Shown: positions 1 through 6,968 of the stretch, piece by piece
Position numbering within the stretch: position 1 is the stretch's first letter
Layout: every line of letters starts with the position of its first letter
Source of the DNA: an uncultured Chloroflexota bacterium
GTDB lineage: Bacteria; Chloroflexota; Dehalococcoidia; UBA3495
Length of the DNA: 21,925 nt
Direction: 5' to 3'
Assembly (NCBI GenBank): GCA_913031095.1
Contig: CAJWGH010000003.1
Location: 1 to 21,925 of the forward strand
The notes under the pieces: model-generated
Databases searched by the model: none
What the model was told of the DNA's origin: nothing
What the model saw: the letters and a program-made list of their open reading frames with translations, nothing else
Translations under genes and position numbers: made by a program

Positions 1-96
1 GAGATCGACCGCCGTGCGTCTTTGCAAGCAGGTTTCGATTTTCTCGCTGTGGAAGACGCCTTGATCGGTCTACTGAACGAACTGACTGCCCAATAG
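1..96 (+). CDS. C-terminal end of an unidentified protein (partial)
   Basis: Frame 1 is open from the window edge to a TAG at 94-96 and encodes 31 residues ending in ALIGLLNELTAQ. The composition (alternating hydrophobic and acidic residues, helical ending) looks like a genuine protein C-terminus. The next gene follows in the same orientation within a few bases, which suggests an operon. The fragment is too short to assign a family, and no motif is visible. Confidence 0.5.
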   Translation, partial: EIDRRASLQAGFDFLAVEDALIGLLNELTAQ

Positions 97-129
97 AGAG
101 TTACTATCGTAAACCGCCTTTACAGTGAT

Positions 130-846
130 TTGGCTTATCTATGGCCGATCATCAGCCCACCAGAGGAATACGGCAGCGAAGCCAGATACTTCCGAGATAT
201 TATTCTGGAAGAACTCGGGCCCGGCCGCCACAGCCTACTGGAGTTAGGAGTAGGCGGTGGCCACAACTTATCTCACTTGACCGTCGACTTCGATTGTACC
301 GCTGTAGACCTGTCGCCCGACATGCTGGCCCTTTCCGAAGGTTTGAACCCCGATGTCCCGCATCGGGTGGGCGACATGAGGTGCATCCGTTTGAAGAAGA
401 TATTCGATGCCGTGCTGATCCACGATGCAGCTTCTTATATCCTGATTGAAGAAGACCTAAAAGATACTTTCACCACAGCAGCGATGCATCTGCGTCCCGG
501 AGGTGTATTTATGGTAGCCCCAGACTGGGTGCAAGAAACTTTTCCAGACGGTTGGGTCTACGACTGGGACAGGCGCCAGGGAAACATAGAGGTAAATATC
601 CAAGAGGTGATGCTTGACCCTGACACAACCGATACTCAAGTGGAATCGACCTACACTTACACCATCAAGAAAGGCAACGAGACGAAGATCGAAGTTGACA
701 CCCATATAACTGGGCTATTCCCGCTTAGCACCTGGTCAGGCCTGATGGGACAAGCCGGGTTCGATGTTGAAGTAAGGGCTCTGCCACCTAATGAAGGTGG
801 CTACGGATCTTGGTTGTTTATTGGTGTAGCGAGAGAGTCGGAATAG
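130..846 (+). CDS. Class I SAM-dependent methyltransferase
   Basis: The 238-residue product has a Rossmann-type methyltransferase core. Motif I is LLELGVGGGHN near residues 37-47, an acidic strand end (AVDLSPDML) follows, then HDAASYIL and the LRPGGVFMVAPDW strand/turn near residues 123-135. The C-terminal part is a beta-rich cap ending SWLFIGVARESE. The listed start is the TTG at 130. However, the reading frame is open upstream from base 97 and encodes NRLYSDLAYLWP, the usual N-terminus of this methyltransferase family as I know it. The real start may therefore be a non-standard codon (ATC at 106 or GTA at 109) behind GAGAG at 96-100. Substrate unknown. It is probably co-transcribed with the gene ending at 96. 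Confidence 0.85.
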   Translation: MAYLWPIISPPEEYGSEARYFRDIILEELGPGRHSLLELGVGGGHNLSHLTVDFDCTAVDLSPDMLALSEGLNPDVPHRVGDMRCIRLKKIFDAVLIHDAASYILIEEDLKDTFTTAAMHLRPGGVFMVAPDWVQETFPDGWVYDWDRRQGNIEVNIQEVMLDPDTTDTQVESTYTYTIKKGNETKIEVDTHITGLFPLSTWSGLMGQAGFDVEVRALPPNEGGYGSWLFIGVARESE

Positions 847-1220
847 TGACCAATACGTTTGTTTTGAAATCAGTCGCTATGCGTACCGGAATGTCCGTCT
901 AGTCCTATTAACTTGGTGAATCAAGGCTAGGTTGTACCATTACGTCCGTTTGGCCGTAACCATTAGCCGGAAAACTGGTTGATAATTTGGTCATTGAAAG
1001 CCCCTCAGACCATAGTCTGAGGGGCTTTCATTTTCCTGCTGCCGCTTGCTGTTAATCGGCTGAAGTACTCCGCCGAACAGTTGGCGGAAGCATTGGGGAA
1101 ATATTAGTCAGGTGCGGGGAGGTCCAAGTGATTCAGCCTAACCCCTCCTCCCGGGAATTCTAAGCCTCACCGGCGCCATTCGAATATACGGCTCATCTTT
1201 TGGGTCATAAGTTGTACGGA
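847..1220. other. Gene-free stretch with one strong hairpin
   Basis: This 374-base gap lies between a plus-strand methyltransferase and the end of the minus-strand Rieske operon. The only clear element is the perfect hairpin at 995-1030. Bases 1021-1107 form a short stop-bounded plus-strand frame ending NRLKYSAEQLAEALGKY. It looks faintly like a protein C-terminus but has no start codon or ribosome site, so it may be a decayed gene tail. No tRNA or other RNA gene was recognised. Confidence 0.5.
995..1034 (+). terminator. Rho-independent terminator, 16-bp perfect stem
   Basis: Left arm TGAAAGCCCCTCAGAC (995-1010), loop CATA, and right arm GTCTGAGGGGCTTTCA (1015-1030) pair perfectly and are followed by TTTT. 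The U tract favours termination of plus-strand transcripts from the methyltransferase gene that ends 150 bases upstream. The symmetrical stem could also stop readthrough from the minus-strand Rieske operon. Confidence 0.85.
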
Positions 1221-2546
1221 CTAGTCGTCGCCTGAGACAGATCCAGCCAGGAACTTAGGTACGTCCTCTAGTCCTTGTTCTTGCAACTGGTCTACGGCGA
1301 ATCCTTCTGCTTCAGTGGTGTCCATCTCTTTGGCAAGGTGTTCAGCCTGCAGGTCCTTTAAGACTCCTCGGCCTTCGATAGCCACTCGCTGCAGCAGCTT
1401 GCGCCACTGGATTATCTCAGCGTCGGTTCCCGACAGTTTTTCCTGGGTATCGTAGCGCTGGGATACCATGATCTTGGCATCCTGGTTGGAGAACTGGATG
1501 TTCATCACCCAATTGTGCCAGAGAAGGAACTGCACCCGTTCGTAGATGCGGCCCAGCAGGCTGCCGGGACGGGTCGTGTGGTAATACACGATCCGAGTGC
1601 TACCATCTCCGATGGGGACGCACATCCGAGTGTACATGTGGGTACGCATGTCGGTGCGGAACATGCCTGGCAGGTGATGACCTGCTCCCCACAACGGGTT
1701 CGTCGTGGTAAGCGGCCTGCGCCAGCGACGCTTATTGGCTGGTACGAAGACCCAGTTCAATAGGAGGCGCCACTTGCTCTTGGGCCAACGGCCCAGACCC
1801 TCATGGGTGTCCTGATAGGGGAGTTTACCCCTCATGATGTTGAAATAATCTCTGAACCCCCAGGAGCGGCGAGGGTTGCCTTGAGCTTGTAGATCACCCC
1901 AGATGACGTTGAACCCGTTGCCGACGAATACCGGCCGGATGCGAGGGGAGCGGCCATAAGGGTCCAAAGGGCCACGAGCGAACATCAGGATGGAATCCCG
2001 GTGCACGTAATAGACATGGGAGTCCATGGAGTTCTCGAGGGCCACTCGCCAGTCAACCGCCCAATCGGCTATGCGGTATAGAATCTGACTCTTTTGTTCG
2101 AAGAACTCTTCGGGCACATCCTCTTCTATGGGTGCGGGTTCGGACTCGCCAATCCAGATGAAGACCATACCCTTCAGGGTCCGGGTGGGGTATTTGCGCG
2201 CCTGAACCTTGCCAGGTATCCGTGAGTTAGGACCTTCACTCAGGACCGAGATACACTCACCTTCGCCGTCAAAGACCCAACCGTGGTATGGGCAGGCTAC
2301 CGTCCCTTTGAAATGGCAGTCGCCCTGTGCCAGGCTGGCGCCCCGGTGGGGACATATATCAGAGAGGGCGGCGACTTTGCCCTTGTCGTCGCGGAAGAAA
2401 CACAACTCCTCGTCCAACATCCGGAGTCGGATGGGTTTTTTCCCGACCTTCTTGTCCAGGAGAGCCGGGTACCAGAAATCGCGGAGCCCTGAGGCCGGGG
2501 CTAATTCCCGCCGGTCAAGATCGGTCCGTTTCGTTTCTGAAACCAT
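1221..2546 (-). CDS. Rieske (2Fe-2S) aromatic ring-hydroxylating oxygenase, alpha-type
   Basis: The 441-residue protein has an N-terminal Rieske domain with cluster ligands C65-x-H67 and C85-x2-H88 (CPHRG and CPYHGW boxes). A catalytic domain follows, with the mononuclear iron signature N172-x2-D175-x-H177-x4-H182 and a likely third ligand D356 in SNQDAKIM. The layout matches single-component-type oxygenases such as vanillate O-demethylase and pheophorbide a oxygenase relatives. These hydroxylate or O-demethylate an organic substrate using electrons from a separate reductase; no reductase or ferredoxin gene lies nearby. The ATG at 2546 is preceded by AGGAGG at good spacing. It is the last gene of a minus-strand operon, 30 bases after the second LigB-like gene. 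Substrate is unknown; an aromatic compound is the likely inference. Confidence 0.93.
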   Translation of the reverse strand: MVSETKRTDLDRRELAPASGLRDFWYPALLDKKVGKKPIRLRMLDEELCFFRDDKGKVAALSDICPHRGASLAQGDCHFKGTVACPYHGWVFDGEGECISVLSEGPNSRIPGKVQARKYPTRTLKGMVFIWIGESEPAPIEEDVPEEFFEQKSQILYRIADWAVDWRVALENSMDSHVYYVHRDSILMFARGPLDPYGRSPRIRPVFVGNGFNVIWGDLQAQGNPRRSWGFRDYFNIMRGKLPYQDTHEGLGRWPKSKWRLLLNWVFVPANKRRWRRPLTTTNPLWGAGHHLPGMFRTDMRTHMYTRMCVPIGDGSTRIVYYHTTRPGSLLGRIYERVQFLLWHNWVMNIQFSNQDAKIMVSQRYDTQEKLSGTDAEIIQWRKLLQRVAIEGRGVLKDLQAEHLAKEMDTTEAEGFAVDQLQEQGLEDVPKFLAGSVSGDD

Positions 2547-2576
2547 GGTTGGTTTCCTCCTGATTATGAACGCTGT

Positions 2577-3638
2577 TTACGCCTTCATCAAAGCCAGACA
2601 CTTGCTGGAGTTGAAGACGTAGGTCTGCAGGAATTCGACTATCTCTGGTTTGCGGTCCAGCTCTTGCATAGCCCCTGCAAGGCACATCCAGTTCAACATT
2701 TCCTGTTGTCCCGCGTCTTCGATTTGGGCGTTGGAAATACCGCGCCAGGCCTCATAGTTCCCGGACTTCAGTTCCTGGAATCGAGCCATGTCCGACTCGA
2801 TGTCGCAGTAAAGCCACCAGTTTTTGGGAGTTAAGAAGGCGTGGGACCAGCTGGAGGAAGCGACTAGAGCGACCTTCCAGGGGCTCGCCAGCAGGGCTCG
2901 GGCCGTGGCTGCGCCCAGTTCCATGCACCGCTTGGGCGACGGGCCGGGCGGGTCAAGGGCCATGTCCACGCCGTCGACCTGTTGGGTGTGAGGTCCGCCT
3001 TGGTTGCGGATGATGTTACTGCCGTAGCAGTTCACCGAGAATGGAATCACCGGATAGTCAAAGCCCTTCCGGTCATAGTCAAGATAGAGCAAGGTGTTTA
3101 CGAAGGCATGGCCTAGCCCCTTCTGGTGGAGCGGTTTGTAAGAGTAGGCGATATCGAATCCGCTGTCTAAGAGGGCACCTGCCAGGTACCGCGCGGACTC
3201 GTGTCCTTTATACCGGAATATCTTGTTGGCGGGTTCGTCCCAAACGTTGGGGCGTTGGCTCCCGCCTGTTCCGGCCATGGGCTGGCACTCGAACTCTTCA
3301 TAGGCCATCACGCAGAAAGCGGGGATGATGTCTTCCTTAAAGTTCTCGTACTGGTCGTCACCCCAGACTAGGACTACATCTGGATCGAAGGCGTCAATCT
3401 CGGACCTAAGCGTCCGGAAGCCGTCGACCAGCTTTTCGCGCTGGTACAAAGCTGAGGTATACCCTTCGTCTTCGCCCCACTCGGTGCGCATGGCATCTGG
3501 CCACGATTCCGGGTTCTTCCTCTCTGCAGGGATGCGGTCGTTGCTCCGCAGGGCCCTGGTGAGGGAGTAATTCTTCAGCTCGTCAGGTGCGATGAGCGAC
3601 GGAGAGTGGGTCAAGCCTACTCCTAGTATCTCTGCCAT
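2577..3638 (-). CDS. LigB-superfamily (class III) extradiol dioxygenase-like protein, copy 2
   Basis: The 353-residue protein has the LigB-fold N-terminus with GLTHSPSL (H11, a likely metal ligand). Conserved blocks VLVWGDDQYENF (residues 89-100), KPLHQKGLGHAF (H171, H177), PVIPFSVNCYG and SSSWSHAFLTPKN (H266) follow. Class III dioxygenases cleave catechol-type rings with non-haem Fe(II). Here the strand that normally ends in Asp-His carries DDQ instead, so one canonical His ligand seems to be missing; this is inference from motif layout. It is a paralogue of the gene at 3761-4822 and lies between that gene and the Rieske gene in one operon. A weak GGAG precedes the ATG. Confidence 0.87.
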   Translation of the reverse strand: MAEILGVGLTHSPSLIAPDELKNYSLTRALRSNDRIPAERKNPESWPDAMRTEWGEDEGYTSALYQREKLVDGFRTLRSEIDAFDPDVVLVWGDDQYENFKEDIIPAFCVMAYEEFECQPMAGTGGSQRPNVWDEPANKIFRYKGHESARYLAGALLDSGFDIAYSYKPLHQKGLGHAFVNTLLYLDYDRKGFDYPVIPFSVNCYGSNIIRNQGGPHTQQVDGVDMALDPPGPSPKRCMELGAATARALLASPWKVALVASSSWSHAFLTPKNWWLYCDIESDMARFQELKSGNYEAWRGISNAQIEDAGQQEMLNWMCLAGAMQELDRKPEIVEFLQTYVFNSSKCLALMKA

Positions 3639-3760
3639 TTTGCTGCTCCAGTTATTTGTTGGATCGCTTAGATGAGAGTTGAATGGAGTAGAGGGCCGGC
3701 CTTCATTCTAACCTTCTCCATTGCGATGGGAAAAGGGTCTTTTTACTGGGGTTAAGCAGT

Positions 3761-4822
3761 CTACGGGAAGAGTGCCATGCACTTGTTGGAGTTGAAGACG
3801 TAGGTCTCCACGTAGTCGAGAATCTTGGGTTTGCGGCCCAACTCCTCCATGGCCCCAGCAAGGCACATCCAGTTCAAAAGCTCCTGCTGCCCCGCGTCCT
3901 CGATCTGATCGGTGGAGATGCGCTTCCAGGCGTCATAATCCCCATCGCGGAGTTCCTCGAAACGGGCCCGGTCTGACTCCACGTCGGGCCATAGCCAGTG
4001 ATTCTTAGGTGTCAAGAATGCGTGAGACCAGCTGGACGAGCCGACCAGCGCAACGCGGTACGGGCTGTCTCTGAACACCCTAGCTGTTGCCGCTCCGATC
4101 TCCATACACCGTTTGGGTGACGGACCTGGCGGGTCTAAAGGAAGGTCAACACCGTTAACCTTCTGGGTGATAGCGCCGCCGCGGTTGCGTATGACGCTGC
4201 TACCGTAGCAGTTCACCGAGAAGGGCAATACAGGATAATCAAAGCCTGTTCGCTCGTAGTCCAAAAACAGCAGAGTGTTCAAGAAAGCGTGGCCGAGGCC
4301 GTTCTCGTGAAGGGGTTTATATGAATATGCGATGTCAAAGCCTTGATTTATCAGTCCGCTTGCTAGGGCGCGGCCAGCCTCTGGAGCCCCTTTGTAGATG
4401 AATGACTTTTCCTTGGGTTCTCCCCACACGTTACGGCGGTAGCTACCATCGCGGTTAGTATAAGGCTGGGCTTCAAACTCGTTGTAGGCCAAGACACAGA
4501 AGGGAGGGATGATGTCTTCCTTGAAGTTCTCGTACTGGTCGTCACCCCAGATTAGGACGATATCTGGATTGAAGTCGTCTATGGCCGACCTGACTTCGCG
4601 GAACCCTTTGACCAGTCGTGCCCGGTGCTCTGCGGCGGATTTTAGGCCTTCATCTTCTCCATACTCTACGCGCATGGGTTCAGGCCAGCTGGTGGGAGAT
4701 TTCATCTCTTCTGGAACTTTGTCGTTGTTTTTAAGAGTGCGGGTCAGGGGGAAGGCACGGTCTTCATCAGGAGTGATCAATGGAGGGTAATGGGTAGTCC
4801 CTGCGCCGAATATATCGCCCAT
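3761..4822 (-). CDS. LigB-superfamily (class III) extradiol dioxygenase-like protein, copy 1
   Basis: The 353-residue product is roughly 60-70% identical by eye to its downstream neighbour across its whole length (59 of the first 100 residues match), so the pair arose by tandem duplication. It shares H11 in GAGTTHYPPL, the IWGDDQYENF block (91-100), KPLHENGLGHAF (H172, H178), PFSVNCYGS and SSSWSHAFLTPKN. It is the first gene of the minus-strand operon. AGGAGG lies six bases ahead of the ATG, and a perfect interrupted palindrome (4835-4855) lies just upstream. Probable role: ring opening or a related Fe-dependent step after Rieske hydroxylation. The two copies may form a heteromer or act on different substrates. 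Confidence 0.87.
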   Translation of the reverse strand: MGDIFGAGTTHYPPLITPDEDRAFPLTRTLKNNDKVPEEMKSPTSWPEPMRVEYGEDEGLKSAAEHRARLVKGFREVRSAIDDFNPDIVLIWGDDQYENFKEDIIPPFCVLAYNEFEAQPYTNRDGSYRRNVWGEPKEKSFIYKGAPEAGRALASGLINQGFDIAYSYKPLHENGLGHAFLNTLLFLDYERTGFDYPVLPFSVNCYGSSVIRNRGGAITQKVNGVDLPLDPPGPSPKRCMEIGAATARVFRDSPYRVALVGSSSWSHAFLTPKNHWLWPDVESDRARFEELRDGDYDAWKRISTDQIEDAGQQELLNWMCLAGAMEELGRKPKILDYVETYVFNSNKCMALFP

Positions 4823-4834
4823 GCTCAGCCTCCT

Positions 4835-4855
4835 GATGACCAGTAACTGGTCATC
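4835..4855. promoter_or_regulatory. Perfect 21-nt interrupted palindrome (operator or leader hairpin)
   Basis: Arms GATGACCAGT (4835-4844) and ACTGGTCATC (4846-4855) are exact reverse complements around one central base. The site lies 13 bases upstream of the first LigB-like start codon and next to its Shine-Dalgarno. It could be a dimeric repressor operator for the LigB/Rieske operon, or a hairpin in the mRNA leader. A looser ACTGGT (4986-4991) and GACCA (5004-5008) occur nearer the divergent methyltransferase gene. Confidence 0.55.
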
Positions 4856-5050
4856 TTTTGATTTTTAGTATCTAGAATTCGTTTGGTTGTAACAGAGGCT
4901 TTTGGCAGTGTCAAGAATAGCAAAGGCACGGTGCGTAGCAATCGGCGCGTACGCCCATTCTGGGGATTGATCGGAAACAACCGGAACTGGTTGGCCCATC
5001 TAGTGACCAAGATGATAATGTTCAGGTTATTCGATTGACCGGTGATAGAT

Positions 5051-5905
5051 ATGGGCGCGGTTGAAGATTACGCAGGCCTGATAGATGCAGTGAACTCCCA
5101 GAAAGAACGCCTGCAAGGCCCGGCAAGTGAAGACATCTGGGGGGGAATGATTGCGAAACGGTTCCGATCTGACCCGAAGCGACAGATGGAAGATAATTTC
5201 GAAATCCTGGCAGGGTTCGTCAGGCCCGATGACGTTTTCGTCGATGCTGGTGGAGGGGCGGGAAGACTTGGCTTGCCTATGGCACTCCGCTGTCGTGAGG
5301 TTATCAACGTTGAGCCATCTGCTGGAATGGGTATAGAGTTCATAGAGTCGGTAGATGAAGCCGGGATCAAGAACGCTTCAAACGTTCGGGCAAACTGGTT
5401 GGAACCTCACGGAGTAGTAGGAGATGTAGTCCATTGCGCGAATGTCACTTACTTCGTCCGCGATATCGGTGTGTTTATCGAACGATTGGTATCTGCTGCC
5501 CGGCGGCGGGTGATCCTTTCGATGTATAGCGTGCCGAACCCGATGCACAATGCCAAGCTGTTCAAGATGGTCTACGGGGAAGACCAAGCCACCGTTCCCG
5601 GCCACACCCAGCTGCTACCGGCGCTGTGGGAGATGGACATCCTACCCGATGTCCGCTTCTTGCCCCAGGGCGTGCACTTCGACGGCGTGGAGCAACTTCC
5701 AGCGTTACCCCAGACAAAAGAAGACGCCGTGGAGATGGCGTTGGCTGGGGTCTGGCTTGCTCCGCACCATAGGGACCGTGGTGAACTAGCCGTTCGGGAG
5801 CAGTTCGACGATCTATTCGAACGTTCTGAAGAGAGCTTCCTGCCCTTGTGGCTGCCCGAGGCCCGGCAGGTGCTGATTACCTGGGAGACGGGCAGACCCT
5901 GGTGA
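5051..5905 (+). CDS. Class I SAM-dependent methyltransferase
   Basis: The protein (284 residues from the ATG at 5051) has the SAM-binding motif VDAGGGAGRLGLP near residues 64-76. It continues with VINVEPSAGM (acidic strand 2), VHCANVTYFV (post-motif strand) and RRVILSMYSVPNP. The long C-terminal region is rich in aromatic and acidic residues. A GTG at 5042 would add three residues, but GGTGAT (5041-5046), complementary to the 16S anti-SD, sits at suitable spacing for the ATG. The gene diverges from the LigB/Rieske operon and leads a plus-strand series with the LsrF-like gene. A role in methylating or demethylating the pathway substrate is possible but unproven. Confidence 0.85.
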   Translation: MGAVEDYAGLIDAVNSQKERLQGPASEDIWGGMIAKRFRSDPKRQMEDNFEILAGFVRPDDVFVDAGGGAGRLGLPMALRCREVINVEPSAGMGIEFIESVDEAGIKNASNVRANWLEPHGVVGDVVHCANVTYFVRDIGVFIERLVSAARRRVILSMYSVPNPMHNAKLFKMVYGEDQATVPGHTQLLPALWEMDILPDVRFLPQGVHFDGVEQLPALPQTKEDAVEMALAGVWLAPHHRDRGELAVREQFDDLFERSEESFLPLWLPEARQVLITWETGRPW

Positions 5906-6007
5906 CCTCGCCTTGTTAGACGGACGGCTACCGGTGATAATATCTTAGGCAACAATGTAAACATAACGCCAGCAAGAAAGATTCATCAACTGGAGCGAGG
6001 TACGGAT

Positions 6008-6823
6008 ATGGACTGGGGAATGGCAAACCGAATGGCGAGACTGATCCAACCCGACGGTCATTGTATGTTCTTGCCCATAGACCACGGGTATTTCCAAGGC
6101 CCGACCCGGATGCTGGAGCAGCCGGGTGAGACGATCAAACCCCTCTTGCCGTATTCCGACGCCCTCTTCGTGACCCGCGGCGTCCTTCGGGCGGTTGTGG
6201 ACCCGGCCTTGGACCAGCCAGTGATATTGCGGGTGTCCGGCGGGACAAGCATGGTGGGAGCTGACCTCTCTGACGAGGGCCTGACTACCTCTATGGAAGA
6301 TGCTGTTCGTCTGAATGTCGCGGCCGTGGGTATCTCGGTATTCATAGGCACCGAGTATGAGAAACAGACTCTGCTGAACCTGGGGAAACTGGTAGACGAG
6401 GGAGAGAAGTACGGAATCCCGGTGATGGCAGTAACCGCCGTCGGTAAAGAACTGGAAAAGCGTGATGCCCGCTATCTGGGACTTTGCAGCCGAATCTGCG
6501 CGGAACTGGGCGCCAAAGTCGTCAAGACCTACTGGTGCGAGGAGTTCGACAAGGTTGTTAATGGCTGCCCTGTCCCGGTGGTCATGGCCGGCGGGCCCCA
6601 GGCCGATACCGAGCGCGAGGTCATGGACTTCGTTAAAGACGGCATGGACAACGGGTCCATCGGTATCAACCTCGGCCGTAATATCTGGCAGAGCGACCAC
6701 CCCGTTCCGATGATCCGGGCGTTGCGCCACATCGTCCATGAGAACGGCACAATAGATGAAGCCCAAGAGATCTTCGACAGCGTCAAGGCAGGCAACGGCC
6801 GGGTAGCCTCGGTGCCAGCCTAA
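6008..6823 (+). CDS. lsrF: LsrF/DhnA-type class I aldolase (3-hydroxy-5-phosphonooxypentane-2,4-dione thiolase-like)
   Basis: The 271-residue TIM-barrel protein closely follows E. coli LsrF as I know it: MDWGMANR at the start, IDHGYFQGPT (24-33), SMEDAVRLN (95-103), MAVTAVGK (140-147), VVKTYW with Schiff-base candidate K173, CPVPVVMAGG (187-196) and GRNIWQSDHPV (223-233). LsrF performs the last step of phospho-AI-2 breakdown, transferring an acetyl group to CoA. No lsrK, lsrG or lsr transporter is visible, and the neighbours are oxidative enzymes. It may instead cleave a different beta-diketone or aldol intermediate. A GGAG/GAGG element sits about seven bases ahead of the ATG. Family is secure; the AI-2 role is doubtful. 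Confidence 0.9.
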   Translation: MDWGMANRMARLIQPDGHCMFLPIDHGYFQGPTRMLEQPGETIKPLLPYSDALFVTRGVLRAVVDPALDQPVILRVSGGTSMVGADLSDEGLTTSMEDAVRLNVAAVGISVFIGTEYEKQTLLNLGKLVDEGEKYGIPVMAVTAVGKELEKRDARYLGLCSRICAELGAKVVKTYWCEEFDKVVNGCPVPVVMAGGPQADTEREVMDFVKDGMDNGSIGINLGRNIWQSDHPVPMIRALRHIVHENGTIDEAQEIFDSVKAGNGRVASVPA

Positions 6824-6859
6824 ACTTCAGACGACTTTCAGATTGAAAAAGAGACTCTC

Positions 6860-6890
6860 CCCGCTCATCCCGAGCTTGTCGAAAGACCCC
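6860..6890. repeat. Degenerate copy of the common intergenic AAGCTC/GACAAG repeat
   Basis: Read on the minus strand, this segment contains TTTCGACAAGCTCGGGATGA. This resembles the widespread extragenic repeat CCCTTCGACAAGCTCAGGATGA found in many environmental bacterial genomes. Only one copy was seen in the window, lying in the spacer between the LsrF-like and dehydrogenase genes. Confidence 0.45.
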
Positions 6891-6968
6891 GATTACAGCG
6901 CAACGGTTGTTTGACGAGCTCACCATGAGTGGCAGGGGGCGATTGCTAAGTGGGAAGTATTGAATAAC

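Noticed and set aside
1021..1107. Plus-strand open stretch ending NRLKYSAEQLAEALGKY
   Set aside because: No start codon or ribosome site, and it begins inside the terminator stem. At best it is a gene relic.
1112..1160. GGGAGG/CCTCCC partial inverted repeat downstream of the Rieske gene
   Set aside because: Only six pairs with a long loop and no U tract; not a convincing terminator.
3325..3570. Antisense frame resembling one at 4509-4790
   Set aside because: The shared translation (MMSSLKFSYWSSPQ) only reflects the duplicated dioxygenase genes on the other strand.
5945..6766. 273-codon minus-strand frame opposite the LsrF-like gene
   Set aside because: Antisense to an excellent family match, with no ribosome site or recognisable motif.
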